Shown: positions 36,311 through 44,539 of the stretch, in pieces
How positions within the stretch are numbered: position 1 is the first letter of the stretch
Layout: every line of letters starts with the position of its first letter
From: Halomonas litopenaei
Lineage (GTDB): Bacteria > Pseudomonadota > Gammaproteobacteria > Pseudomonadales > Halomonadaceae
Direction of reading: 5' to 3'
Length of the DNA: 64,000 nucleotides
Assembly: GCF_003045775.1 (NCBI RefSeq)
Contig: NZ_PXNS01000016.1
Location: forward strand, 62,001-126,000
Notes under the pieces: model-generated
The model's database searches: none
Told to the model about the DNA's origin: nothing
What the model saw: only the letters and a program-made list of their open reading frames with translations
Made by a program: the position numbers and the translations under genes

Positions 36311-37630
36311 TCAGAAGCGCTCGAGCCGATAGGGCGACAGTGGCGGGAGTGGCGATGGTGGCGGGAGTGACACCGGACCGGATCCGGTCGCTGGGCCCGT
36401 CCGCCCTGTCGCCAGGCGGGCGACAAGCTGTGCCGTCACAGCGGCCTGGGTCAGTCCCAGGTGGTGGTGGCCGAAGGCCAGCAGCACGCGGCCGTCCCGG
36501 GCGCTGTCGATGATCGGCAGCGAATCGGGAAGGGAAGGGCGAAAGCCCATCCAGGGCTTGGCATCGGTGGCGTCCAGGTCGTGCTCGAACAGACCCTGGC
36601 TCAGGCGGTGGAGCTGCCAGGCGCGGGCCATGTTGGGGGGGCGCTTGAGGCCGGCGAATTCGACAGTGCCGGCCAGGCGCAGGCCGTCACTCATCGGCGT
36701 CATGATGAAGCGGCGCTCCAGCGAGGTGACCGCCACCGGCAATCGGTGCCGCTCTTCCGGCAGCATCAGGTGATAGCCACGCTCGGTATCCAGTGGCACC
36801 CGGCGACCGCTGAGGTCTGCGGCCAGGGGGGCCGAGTGGGCGCCGCAGGCCAGCAGTACCCGTTCACAGTCCAGCGCCCCCGAATCGGTCTGGAGGGTGA
36901 CGCCCTGGCCATGGACACGGGCTGCGCGTACCTCCGCCGTGGCGAAGGTAACGCCTGCATGGCGGGCGGCGTCGACCAGGGCCCGAGAGATGGCGGCGGG
37001 GTCGACCACATGGGCGGTGGCGGGAAAGAAGAGGCCGCCACGGAGCTTGGTCGAGAGGGACGGCGCAAGCTCGCGTATGGCGTCACCCGACCAGGATTCG
37101 AGGGCTACCCCCTGGGCCGACATGGCGGCGGCCAGGTGGTCGATCCGGGGCTTTGACTGGTCCTGCTCATAGACCAGCAGCGAGCCGTCCTCCTTCATCA
37201 GATGGCGGCCATCGATCGAATCGAGCAGCTTGCGCCAGGCGTCCAGGCTGACCTCGTTGAGGGCACGAATCCCGGCCACGCTGTTGGCGTAGGGGGCAGA
37301 GCGCAGGTTCAGCAATAGACGAGTGAACCAGGGCAGGGCGCGGGGCAGGTAGCGCCAGTCCAGTCGCAGCGGCCCCATCGGATCACGCAGCATGGCGGGA
37401 AGCTGCGTCAGGATCGAGGCGTCGGCGATGGGAAAGACCTGCTCGGTGGCCATATGCCCGGCGTTGCCGTATGACGCCCCCATGCCGGGAGCCTGACGAT
37501 CCAGTACCTGCACCGAAAAGCCCTGGCGGCGCAGCTCGAGTGCGCAGGCGAGGCCGATGACGCCAGCACCGATCACGGTAATGCGCGTGTCGCCGGGTTG
37601 GCGGTCTTGTCGCGAGCCGGGTGAACCCAT
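36311..37630 (-). CDS. FAD-dependent D-amino acid dehydrogenase (probable cis-4-hydroxy-D-proline dehydrogenase)
   Basis: 439 residues from MGSPGSRQDR. The dinucleotide fold ITVIGAGVIGLACALELRRQGFSVQVLDR and GASYGNAGHMATEQVFPIA are DadA-like, and the C-terminus carries FGHHHLGLTQAA. In a hydroxyproline cluster the expected step is oxidation of cis-4-hydroxy-D-proline to pyrroline-4-hydroxy-2-carboxylate. A long upstream extension of 74 codons runs into a tandem repeat and is not used; AGAGGA precedes the chosen ATG. The C-terminal 20 residues are a Pro/Ser-rich tail. Confidence 0.85.
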   Translation of the reverse strand: MGSPGSRQDRQPGDTRITVIGAGVIGLACALELRRQGFSVQVLDRQAPGMGASYGNAGHMATEQVFPIADASILTQLPAMLRDPMGPLRLDWRYLPRALPWFTRLLLNLRSAPYANSVAGIRALNEVSLDAWRKLLDSIDGRHLMKEDGSLLVYEQDQSKPRIDHLAAAMSAQGVALESWSGDAIRELAPSLSTKLRGGLFFPATAHVVDPAAISRALVDAARHAGVTFATAEVRAARVHGQGVTLQTDSGALDCERVLLACGAHSAPLAADLSGRRVPLDTERGYHLMLPEERHRLPVAVTSLERRFIMTPMSDGLRLAGTVEFAGLKRPPNMARAWQLHRLSQGLFEHDLDATDAKPWMGFRPSLPDSLPIIDSARDGRVLLAFGHHHLGLTQAAVTAQLVARLATGRTGPATGSGPVSLPPPSPLPPLSPYRLERF

Positions 37631-37660
37631 GGTTTTCCTCTGCAGCGTTTGTCTTTGTCG

Positions 37661-37676
37661 ATTGTATAAAATATAA
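37661..37676. promoter_or_regulatory. Operator candidate ATTGTATAAAATATAA upstream of the D-amino acid dehydrogenase
   Basis: This exact 16-mer recurs inverted at 42789-42804 upstream of the epimerase, and the GntR gene has a related TGTATACA site at 38927. TTGTATACAA-like sites are typical for FCD GntR regulators. Confidence 0.65.
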
Positions 37677-37786
37677 GATAGGTGCCCTTTCGGATCAATA
37701 GCGGCGATATTCAACGTTGGCGTTATCCGCTGGGACGGTCTGCATGGGCGACGCACCGAGGGGGAGCGCATGAACGACGTGCTGGG

Positions 37787-37975
37787 GCCGGAGCGCAAAG
37801 GAATGCGCCGTGTTCGGGGCGCAGAGAAAGTCGTGCTGGGTTCGGAGCGCAAAGGAATGCGCCGTGTTGGGGGCGCCGAGAAAGCCGCGCCGGGTTCGGA
37901 GCGCCGAGAAAGTCGTGCTGGGTTCGGAGCGCAAAGGAATGCGCCGTGTTCGGGGCGCAGAAAACGTGTGAAGGG
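37787..37975 (+). repeat. 54-bp tandem array with internal hairpin motif
   Basis: The word GCGCAAAGGAATGCGC occurs at 37793, 37847 and 37929. The first interval is 54 bp; the second is 82 bp because a 28-bp partial unit is inserted. Each unit contains a short inverted repeat (GCGCA/TGCGC) and a GGGGCGC(A/C)GAGAAAG segment. It lies about 160 bp upstream of the dehydrogenase gene. Confidence 0.85.
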
Positions 37976-38168
37976 GATGGAGCGTCAGGACGGTGCGTTC
38001 AGGGCAGGGCCTTGAACAAGCCAGCGCAGGAGGAAACGTTGATGACAGGCGGCTGGCGCCGACGGGGGCGATGACGCCACTGGCAGGCCAAGGGCGACGA
38101 CCGCGAAAGCGGGCAGCTCACCCGCGGACGTTCAGGGGGCTATGGCGTTGACGCCAGGGTTCTAGCGA

Positions 38169-38191
38169 GTCGGCGCCCGCAAGGCGCCGAC
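38169..38191 (-). terminator. Hairpin downstream of the hydroxyproline GntR gene
   Basis: GTCGGCGCC, loop CGCAA, GGCGCCGAC: a perfect 9-bp stem 30 bp beyond the GntR stop on the minus strand. No U-tract, so a weak or Rho-assisted end is possible. Confidence 0.5.
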
Positions 38192-38220
38192 AGGGCAAGC
38201 ACAAGGGGAGGGATGGCGCT

Positions 38221-38892
38221 TCAGTCGGCGTCGCCGCGCTGGGCGCGTTCTTCTAGCAGGGTCACGATGCCTTCACAGGCTTCCTGAATATGGCGCTGGA
38301 GCAATTCGCAGGCCTCGTCGGCCTTGCCCTGGCGGGCGAAGTCGAGCAGCCCATGGTGTTCGCGCTCGGCCTTTTCGATCTCCTGGGTGTAGAGCAGTTG
38401 CATGCGGATGTAGCGATCCGACTTGGTGTTGAGCTGACTGATCAACGCCAGGGTTTCGGGCAACCTGGCCGGTGCATAGAGGGCCTGGTGGAAGGCGAAA
38501 TTGTACTCGCTCCAGTTGTCGATCTCGCCGCCGCTGTTCAGGGCATCGTCGTACTTCTCGAGGATGCGCTCTGCCTTGAGCAGGTCGTCTTCCGTCAACT
38601 CGCTGATGGCATGGCGCAGGACGTAGGTCTCGAGCAATACTCGCAGGTCGAACAGCTCGCGAATCTTGGCGACCGACAGTTCGGTGGTAAAGGCACCGCG
38701 GTGGGCATGGAACTCGACCAGCCCTTCGGACTCCAGGGTCAGCAGGGCTTCGCGCACGGGAATACGGCTGACGTCATAGTCCTTTGCCAGGGCATCCTGG
38801 CGCAGCTGGGTTCCCCCCTGGAACTCTCCGCCCAGGATACGCCTGCGCAGGTCATCCGCGACGAACTGTGCGCGTGTCTTGAAAGTCGCCAT
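38221..38892 (-). CDS. GntR-family regulator (FCD), probable hydroxyproline-operon regulator
   Basis: 223 residues: winged HTH (LRQDALAKDYDVSRIPVREALLTLESEGLVEFHAHRGAF) and an FCD domain (FDLRVLLETYVLRHAI, NFAFHQALYAPA, EREHHGLLDFARQGKADEA). It sits inside the hydroxyproline gene run, with related TTGTATA-type sites upstream of itself, the epimerase and the D-amino acid dehydrogenase. Confidence 0.9.
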   Translation of the reverse strand: MATFKTRAQFVADDLRRRILGGEFQGGTQLRQDALAKDYDVSRIPVREALLTLESEGLVEFHAHRGAFTTELSVAKIRELFDLRVLLETYVLRHAISELTEDDLLKAERILEKYDDALNSGGEIDNWSEYNFAFHQALYAPARLPETLALISQLNTKSDRYIRMQLLYTQEIEKAEREHHGLLDFARQGKADEACELLQRHIQEACEGIVTLLEERAQRGDAD

Positions 38893-38926
38893 AGCCTCTC
38901 TCTGCCCATCGGATGTTATTGCACAC

Positions 38927-38934
38927 TGTATACA
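38927..38934. promoter_or_regulatory. TGTATACA palindrome upstream of the GntR gene
   Basis: A perfect 8-bp palindrome within CTGTATACAAAC, 35 bp upstream of the GntR start. It is similar to the 16-mer sites at 37661 and 42789 and is a candidate autoregulatory site. Confidence 0.5.
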
Positions 38935-39000
38935 AACCGCGATGAATGTCCATGGGCAGGCGGCGGCCCTAGGGGCCGCCGCCTGGGCAAGGGACCTGAT

Positions 39001-40578
39001 TCAGGCCTCGCGCTTGCCGTCGATGAGGCGGCCAAGGGCCCAGGGGTTGTCGTCGCGCAGTGCCTGGGGCAACAGCGCTTCGGGCAGATCCTGATAGCAC
39101 ACCGGGCGCAGGAAGCGCTGGATCGCGGCGCTGCCCACCGAGGTGGTACGGGCATCGGAGGTGGCGGGGAAGGGGCCACCATGCACCATGGCATGGCATA
39201 CCTCGACCCCGGTTGGCCAGCCGTTGACCAGGATACGTCCGGCCCGGCGTTCGAGGATCGAAAGCAGGCCGCGGGCCGTCTCGGTATCGCCGTCGTCCAT
39301 CTGCAAGGTGGCGGTCAGCTGGCCCTCGAGACCTTCGGCCAGCGCCTTGACCTCACTTATGTCGGCACACTCCAGCACCAGGGACGTCGAACCGAATACC
39401 TCGGCCTGTAGTGCTTCGTCGCCGAGAAAGTCGCTGGCCGTGGCCACGAACAGACCCGCCTGACACTGATTGACACCTTCGCCTTGCGGCCCACGTGCGA
39501 TTTCTCGGACCTTGTCGCTGTCGCCAAGGGTCTCTACGCCCTGGGTGTAGGCGTCATGGATGCCCGGGGTCAGCATGGTCTGGGCGCCCGCGGCCTTGAC
39601 GGCTTCGGCGGCCGACTCGATGAAGGCGTCCAGGGCCTCGCCCTTGACCGCGATCACCAGCCCCGGGTTGGTGCAGAACTGTCCGGCGCCCATGGTCAGT
39701 GAGCCGACAAAGGCCTCGCCGAGGTCCTTGCCGCGGGCCTTGAGCGCCTCGGGCAGCAGGAATACCGGGTTGATCGAGCTCATCTCTGCGTAGAAGGGGA
39801 TGGGGTCCGGTCGGCGCTGGGCGCTTTGCCACAGGGCCATGCCGCCAGAGCGAGAGCCGGTGAAGCCGGCTGCCTTGATTCGGCGGTCCTCGACCAGCGC
39901 CTGGCCTACCACGCGGCCGGAGCCGAAGATCAGCGAAAACACGCCTTCGGGCAGCTCGCACCGGGCCACCGCCCGTTGTACTGCGCGGCCGACCAGCTCC
40001 GACGTGCCGGGGTGGGCCGAGTGAGCCTTGACCACCACCGGGCAGCCAGCGGCCAGGGCCGAAGCGGTGTCGCCGCCGGCCACCGAGAAGGCCAGCGGAA
40101 AGTTGCTGGCACCGAACACCGCGACAGGCCCCAGGGCGATCTGACGCTGACGCAGGTCGGCACGGGGCATGGGCTGGCGTTGTGGCTGGGCAGGGTCGAT
40201 GCGAACGTCGAGCCATTCGCCCGCGCGTACGGTGTCGGCAAACAGTCTGAGTTGTCCGCAGGTGCGTCCGCGCTCTCCGGCAAGGCGGGCCTGGGGCAGG
40301 CCGGTTTCCTGCATGGCGCGCTCGATCAGCGCATCGCCGAGTGCCTCGATTTCCGATGCGATGGTCTCGAGAAAACGGGCGCGTGTCTCGAGCGTGGTTT
40401 CGCGGTAGTCATCGAAGGCGGCCTCTGCCAGGGCGCAGGCGCGCTCCACCTCGGCCTGGCTGCCGCCCGGGTAGGCCGGCTCCAGGCGCTTGCCGGTGGC
40501 GGGGTCGATGGCGTGGATCGGCGCCTGGCTGCCAGTCACGGCGTCCTGTCCGATCAGCATCTTGCCTTCCAGTGTCAT
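39001..40578 (-). CDS. 2,5-dioxopentanoate (alpha-ketoglutarate semialdehyde) dehydrogenase
   Basis: 525 residues from MTLEGKMLIG (AGGAGA upstream). Aldehyde dehydrogenase blocks are ALGPVAVFGASNFPLAFSVAGGDTASALAAGCPVVVKAHSAHPGTS and AEMSSINPVFLLP, with the catalytic Cys in MGAGQFCTNPG. The length and these motifs are those of the type III enzymes of hydroxyproline pathways. It oxidises the semialdehyde to alpha-ketoglutarate, the last pathway step. Confidence 0.93.
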   Translation of the reverse strand: MTLEGKMLIGQDAVTGSQAPIHAIDPATGKRLEPAYPGGSQAEVERACALAEAAFDDYRETTLETRARFLETIASEIEALGDALIERAMQETGLPQARLAGERGRTCGQLRLFADTVRAGEWLDVRIDPAQPQRQPMPRADLRQRQIALGPVAVFGASNFPLAFSVAGGDTASALAAGCPVVVKAHSAHPGTSELVGRAVQRAVARCELPEGVFSLIFGSGRVVGQALVEDRRIKAAGFTGSRSGGMALWQSAQRRPDPIPFYAEMSSINPVFLLPEALKARGKDLGEAFVGSLTMGAGQFCTNPGLVIAVKGEALDAFIESAAEAVKAAGAQTMLTPGIHDAYTQGVETLGDSDKVREIARGPQGEGVNQCQAGLFVATASDFLGDEALQAEVFGSTSLVLECADISEVKALAEGLEGQLTATLQMDDGDTETARGLLSILERRAGRILVNGWPTGVEVCHAMVHGGPFPATSDARTTSVGSAAIQRFLRPVCYQDLPEALLPQALRDDNPWALGRLIDGKREA

Positions 40579-40617
40579 TTGACTCTCCTGTCGAGGGGGA
40601 AGTGCGGGAAGCAGCAT

Positions 40618-40654
40618 GGGCGAAAGGGGGGTTGTGCCAACGCCCCTGTCGCCC
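40618..40654. other. Large hairpin between deaminase and dehydrogenase genes
   Basis: GGGCGA pairs with TCGCCC and the interior AGGGG-GGTTG with CAAC-CCCCT, giving a long interrupted stem with a 3-base loop in the 143-bp gap. There is no T-tract; it may tune expression of the downstream dehydrogenase by attenuation or processing. Confidence 0.5.
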
Positions 40655-40721
40655 ATGCCGAAAACAACAGGAGGCCCGGCGTCGAGCGAGCCTCCCCGGT
40701 GGTTTCAGGACATATCGGGCT

Positions 40722-41669
40722 TCAGGACAGGTCGAGCGAGGCTGACCAGCCGGCGTACCAGGTGCGGAAGAGGTCGTACTGGGTCTCGACGTAGCGACGC
40801 TGGGCATCACTGAGGGCGTCGCTCTCGTTGAAGTGCAGGCGATACTCTTCGTCACCGTTGAGCACCATCAGGTGCTTGTAGTAGAGCACCAGGTCGGCAC
40901 CTTCATCGAAGGAGGACAGCACCCCCAGGGCCTGCTCGAGTTCCTGGGCCCGGCGGCGGGCCTCGACATCGCCCTTGGCAGCCTTCTTGCTGAGGGCCAC
41001 CAGCGTCAGCACCTCGTGGGGCAGGGCGTTACCGATGCCGGTGATGGCGCCGGTGGCGCCGCAGTTGACGAAGCCATGGAAGACGGTGGTGTCGACGCCG
41101 ACCATCAGGGTGACCTGATCATCCTGGGAGGTGATGTGCTCGGCGGCGTAGCGCAGGTCATCGGCGCCACCGAATTCCTTGAAGCCGATCAGGTTGGGAT
41201 GCTGGCGACGCAATTCGAAGAACAGGTCGGCGCGGGTGGCAAAGCCATAGTAGGGGCTGTTGTAGATGACCGCGGGGAGGTCCGGCGCGGCGTCCAGGAT
41301 CGCGGCGAAGTGTGCCTTCTGGGCGGTCACCGAGGTGCCGCGAGACAGCACCCGAGGAATCACCATGAGTCCATGGGCGCCGACCTTGGCGGCGTGGGCA
41401 GCGTGGGATACCGCTTCGCGGGAATTGACCGCGCCGGTGCCGACGATGGTGGGGATGCCGGCTTCCACCAGGCGGGCGACGCCTTCCTGGCGCTGGGCCT
41501 CGGTCAGCAGCGGCCAGTCGCCCATGGAGCCACAGTAGACCACGCCGCTCATGCCGGCCTCGATCAGTTCACGGCCCTTGGCGACCAGGGCGTCGAAGTC
41601 GGGCTGGCGGTCCTTGGTGCACGGGGTCATCAGGGCGGGGATGCAGCCGGTGAAGATATTGTCGTTCAT
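40722..41669 (-). CDS. lhpC: Pyrroline-4-hydroxy-2-carboxylate deaminase (DapA/NAL family)
   Basis: 315 residues of the DHDPS/NAL barrel: GCIPALMTPCTKDRQPDFDALV, the catalytic Tyr in VIYNSPYYGF and the Schiff-base Lys in LIGFKEFGG, and GVDTTVFHGFVNCGATGAITG. Between an epimerase and a ketoglutarate semialdehyde dehydrogenase, its role is dehydration/deamination of pyrroline-4-hydroxy-2-carboxylate to 2,5-dioxopentanoate. AAGGA precedes the ATG. Confidence 0.9.
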   Translation of the reverse strand: MNDNIFTGCIPALMTPCTKDRQPDFDALVAKGRELIEAGMSGVVYCGSMGDWPLLTEAQRQEGVARLVEAGIPTIVGTGAVNSREAVSHAAHAAKVGAHGLMVIPRVLSRGTSVTAQKAHFAAILDAAPDLPAVIYNSPYYGFATRADLFFELRRQHPNLIGFKEFGGADDLRYAAEHITSQDDQVTLMVGVDTTVFHGFVNCGATGAITGIGNALPHEVLTLVALSKKAAKGDVEARRRAQELEQALGVLSSFDEGADLVLYYKHLMVLNGDEEYRLHFNESDALSDAQRRYVETQYDLFRTWYAGWSASLDLS

Positions 41670-41791
41670 GTCGGGTCCTTGAGTGGGACGGTGTCACGGG
41701 GTCAGGGAGGCGCCGCCCTTCTTGGGCAGCCGCCGGTGGGTAAAAACGTCAATGGCCGTCGTCGGGTACTGGGGCGCCAGCCGCTGGGGCT

Positions 41792-42724
41792 TCAGCCGCC
41801 GATGCCCCAGGCGAAGGGGTCTTGCTCGTCGATCAGCAGGGTGCTGTCGGCGCTCATGAAGGCGCGTCCGGTGATGCTGGGGCGAATCTGATCGCCCTGC
41901 CATTCATAGCTCGCCTCGAACAGGCCGCCGCAGACGCTGGCCTGGCGCCAGCGTTCGCCGGGAGCGAGCTTGCCGTCGGCGGCCAGGCACGCCAGCTTGG
42001 CGCTGGTGCCGGTACCGCAGGGGGATCGGTCGTAGGCCTTGCCGGGGCACAGCACGAAGTTGCGGCTGTCGGCCTCGTCGTCATCGGCGAACAGCTCGAT
42101 GTGGTCGATTTCGCCACCGTCATCGCCGGTGAAGCCCTGGCCTGCAAGCGCCTGACGAATGGCCCAGGTATAGCCGGTCAAGGTCTCCACATTGTCCAGG
42201 GCGATGCGCTGGCCATGGTCGCTGACCAGAAAGAACCAGTTGCCGCCCCAGGCAATGTCGCCATGGACCATGCCGTGGCCGGGCACTTCCACCGCGACCT
42301 GCCGGCGGTAGCGGTAGGAGGGGACGTTGCGTACGGTCACGGCACCGTCGGCATGCAAGGTCGCCTCGACCTGGCCCACCGGCGTGTCGATGCGGTGGTC
42401 GCCGGGGCTGAGGTGGCCCAGGTGATGCAGCGAGGCGACCAGGCCGATGGTGCCGTGACCGCACATGCCCAGGTAGCCGGCGTTGTTGAAGAAGATCACC
42501 CCGCAGGTTGCGTCCGGAGATACCGGCTCACAGTAGAGTGCGCCGACCAGCACGTCGTGGCCGCGGGGTTCCAGCATCACCGCGCGGCGCCAGTGGTCGT
42601 GTCGGTCGCGCAGACAGTCGCGTTTCTCGGTCATGGTGGCGCCGGCAAGCGTCGGAAAGCCGTCCATGACCAGGCGCGTGGGCTCGCCGGCGCTGTGGGA
42701 ATCGATGACGTGTACGCGTTGCAT
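41792..42724 (-). CDS. lhpA: 4-hydroxyproline 2-epimerase
   Basis: 310 residues of the proline racemase fold, with both catalytic cysteines: MCGHGTIG and DRSPCGTGTSA. A Thr in place of the second Cys would have indicated the 3-hydroxyproline dehydratase branch. It begins MQRVHVIDSHSAGEPTRLV. It converts trans-4-hydroxy-L-proline to cis-4-hydroxy-D-proline, the first step of the pathway encoded downstream. Confidence 0.94.
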   Translation of the reverse strand: MQRVHVIDSHSAGEPTRLVMDGFPTLAGATMTEKRDCLRDRHDHWRRAVMLEPRGHDVLVGALYCEPVSPDATCGVIFFNNAGYLGMCGHGTIGLVASLHHLGHLSPGDHRIDTPVGQVEATLHADGAVTVRNVPSYRYRRQVAVEVPGHGMVHGDIAWGGNWFFLVSDHGQRIALDNVETLTGYTWAIRQALAGQGFTGDDGGEIDHIELFADDDEADSRNFVLCPGKAYDRSPCGTGTSAKLACLAADGKLAPGERWRQASVCGGLFEASYEWQGDQIRPSITGRAFMSADSTLLIDEQDPFAWGIGG

Positions 42725-42788
42725 GGAGTACCCCGGTTTGTTGTCGGTTGTGGTGATCGACGATCATCTGGGCGTCGTTGATCAGGTT

Positions 42789-42804
42789 TTATATTTTATA
42801 CAAT
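42789..42804. promoter_or_regulatory. Operator candidate TTATATTTTATACAAT upstream of the epimerase
   Basis: The exact reverse complement of the 16-mer at 37661-37676, 64 bp upstream of the epimerase start. Shared by two transcription starts of the same pathway, it is the best candidate site for the GntR regulator. Confidence 0.65.
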
Positions 42805-42997
42805 CTTCAAGAGGCGTTGTGAAGTCATCAAAGAGGATTCTTTGCGGGGGCTGGCGCGAGCAGGAAGAGCGGCAGGCACAGGAAAGACCGGGAGGCCGGC
42901 GCGGAAGGACAGCGGTGGGGTACGAAGGGCGAGCAGCAGGCACAAAAAAGGCGAGGGGCAGGGCCCTCGCCAAGTCGTCAAAAGGAGGGGGCTGGTG

Positions 42998-43453
42998 TCA
43001 TTGAGCGGTGATTACGCTCATCACCAGGTTGCCGTCGACCTTGACCGGGCCGTCTTCGCTGGCGCCCAGGGTGTATTCGAAGATGCCGGTCTGCATGCCG
43101 CCGTCCTCGCCGTGGAGCATCAGCATCAGATGTTCGCCGCTGCTGACCTCTTCAGTCAGGATGGCCGCGATATCGGTGTTCTCACCGGCCTTGAGCGGGG
43201 CGTGACCGACAACGCGCCCTGGTTTGTGGCTTTCGTCGGTACGGTGGACGACCAGCCAACCGTTGTTCTCGGCGACGATGCGATCGGCGGTGACGGTGCC
43301 GCTCTCCACCGACTGATCTTCGGCCCAGACGCCGAGATGGCCGGCTTCGTCCATCTCTCCATGGTGGGCGGCCTGGGCGCCGGTGGCCAGGGTGGCCGCG
43401 CCGACGAGGAGGGCTGAGGTGATGAGGGTACGTGCTGCCAATGGCTTGAACAT
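42998..43453 (-). CDS. Small secreted DUF7282-type protein
   Basis: 151 residues from MFKPLAARTLITSALLVGAATLATGAQA, a clear Sec signal; AGGAGA precedes the ATG. The mature protein is acidic, with SVESGTVTADRIVAENNGWLVVHRTDESHKPGRVVGHAPLKAGENTDI, which resembles the DUF7282 beta domain found in halophilic archaea and bacteria. It lies downstream of the ECF sigma/anti-sigma pair but is separated from it by two hairpins. Function unknown. Confidence 0.8.
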   Translation of the reverse strand: MFKPLAARTLITSALLVGAATLATGAQAAHHGEMDEAGHLGVWAEDQSVESGTVTADRIVAENNGWLVVHRTDESHKPGRVVGHAPLKAGENTDIAAILTEEVSSGEHLMLMLHGEDGGMQTGIFEYTLGASEDGPVKVDGNLVMSVITAQ

Positions 43454-43604
43454 GGTGATGGTCTCCTGGTGTTGCTGATTGGCTTGCCGAAGGTGCTCCA
43501 CGACAGGATGGCTGCCGAGTTGATAACAGCTACGTGCCGATGCCACGGTGGGTTTCACATCATCGAAAAAATTTGTTGTGCCCTGAGAGAGCCGACGTCC
43601 ATAT

Positions 43605-43630
43605 AAAAAAGGCCACTCGAACGAGTGGCC
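43605..43630 (-). terminator. Intrinsic terminator (minus strand)
   Basis: GGCCACTCG-TT-CGAGTGGCC on the minus strand, a perfect 9-bp stem with a 2-base loop, followed by TTTTTTAT. It is a clear factor-independent terminator for transcripts from the anti-sigma side. Confidence 0.85.
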
Positions 43631-43691
43631 AAGCAGGGAAGTCGTGGTGCGGGGCGTACGCCTCGAGGGTGTCGAAACCCACGCCCGCCAC

Positions 43692-43731
43692 GATGACCCC
43701 GCCATCGGCCATTGCCGGTGGCGGGGTCATC
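43692..43731. terminator. Long hairpin after the anti-sigma gene
   Basis: GATGACCCCGCC and GGCGGGGTCATC form a 12-bp stem extended inwards by A-T and TCGGC/GCCGG pairs, with a CATT loop. It lies 50 bp beyond the anti-sigma stop, without a T-tract. Confidence 0.65.
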
Positions 43732-43780
43732 GACTAGCTACGCAGGGCAGGCGAAAAGGTTTCAGTGAGGGCTGAAATTC

Positions 43781-44539
43781 TCAGAGGCGCTGGCCGCCGC
43801 TGGGCTCGGTGGGGTACAGGTAGCCGTGAATAGCGGGGCCGGTAGGCTGGCCGGTGGGCGAGCCACCCGGAGGCTCGACGCTGATGCCAAAGGTGGCATG
43901 CTTCAGCAATTCAGGTTCGTAGTCGCGCAGGGCGGCCTGGTCGAGGCTCAGGTCATCGTCGAGTACACCGACGGACCGGGGAGCGGAGCCCAGATCATCA
44001 TGCTTGATCCAGAGCTGATAGGAGCGGTCGGGCAGAGGTTCGGCGCTGACCGGGCGGACATGCAGGCGGCGCTGCTCCAAGTTGACGCTGAGCATGAAGG
44101 CGGGCTGGCGATCGTCCTGCTGGAACACCGCCACAAAGTTGGACTCACTGGTGGACGGCGACGGCTGTGCCAGCAGCACCGCCGCCAGGATGACCGCCGC
44201 GGCGCTGGACAGGCCGGTGGCGGCCTTCCAGAAGGCCAGACGGCGGTGCAGCGGCGTGACGCTGGCGGTGCTCGGGGGGGCGTCGGATGCCGTATCGCCA
44301 CGCGCGGCGTCCTCGATGGCCTTGATGCGTTGCTGGATAAGCGGCAACAGGTCCGGGCCCGGGGTGAGGTCCTGGATCTCGTCGGCCAGAGGCGCCAGCC
44401 GGCTCTCCCATTCACCGATACGCTGCTCGAGTTCGCTGTCGTGTTGACGCTGGCGGTGCACCCTGTCGCGCTCGTCACGATCCAGGGTGCCCAGCACGAA
44501 CTCGGCGGCCAGCATGTCCTTGTCGTCGCGGTCGCTCAT
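43781..44539 (-). CDS. Anti-sigma factor (RskA-like, single membrane span)
   Basis: 252 residues from MSDRDDKDMLAAEFVLGTLDRDER, whose ATG overlaps the sigma-factor stop (ATGA), so the pair is translationally coupled. An N-terminal cytoplasmic sigma-binding region is followed by one membrane helix (about residues 106-128) and a periplasmic RskA-type domain (VAVFQQDDRQPAFMLSV, YQLWI, AIHGYLYPTEPSGG). No HxxxCxxC zinc motif is visible. It should hold the ECF sigma inactive until a periplasmic signal. Confidence 0.88.
   Translation of the reverse strand: MSDRDDKDMLAAEFVLGTLDRDERDRVHRQRQHDSELEQRIGEWESRLAPLADEIQDLTPGPDLLPLIQQRIKAIEDAARGDTASDAPPSTASVTPLHRRLAFWKAATGLSSAAAVILAAVLLAQPSPSTSESNFVAVFQQDDRQPAFMLSVNLEQRRLHVRPVSAEPLPDRSYQLWIKHDDLGSAPRSVGVLDDDLSLDQAALRDYEPELLKHATFGISVEPPGGSPTGQPTGPAIHGYLYPTEPSGGQRL

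Larger units (their letters stand above)
37631..38220. other. 590-bp gap holding an operator and a 54-bp tandem array
   Basis: Contains the 16-mer ATTGTATAAAATATAA at 37661, a 54-bp tandem array at 37787-37975, and two hairpins: TGGCGT/ACGCCA near 38143-38156 and a 9-bp stem at 38169-38191 that may terminate the GntR gene. Short open frames through the array are periodic artefacts; a 10-codon frame at 38042 with a good AGGAGG is noted but not called. Confidence 0.6.
43454..43780. other. Gap between the DUF7282 gene and the anti-sigma gene, with two hairpins
   Basis: No gene is supported. It contains two strong hairpins (43611-43630 and 43692-43731, separate entries) that should end minus-strand transcription from the sigma/anti-sigma pair, then the promoter of the DUF7282 gene in about 43500-43600. 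Confidence 0.6.

Noticed and set aside
37695..38074. Small repeat-containing frames on both strands across the 54-bp array
   Set aside because: The 28-bp partial unit breaks the reading frame, and open frames exist on both strands, as expected from a non-coding tandem repeat.
38042..38074. Ten-codon mini-frame with a good AGGAGG
   Set aside because: No plus-strand gene follows that it could regulate, and no peptide features are recognisable; probably chance.
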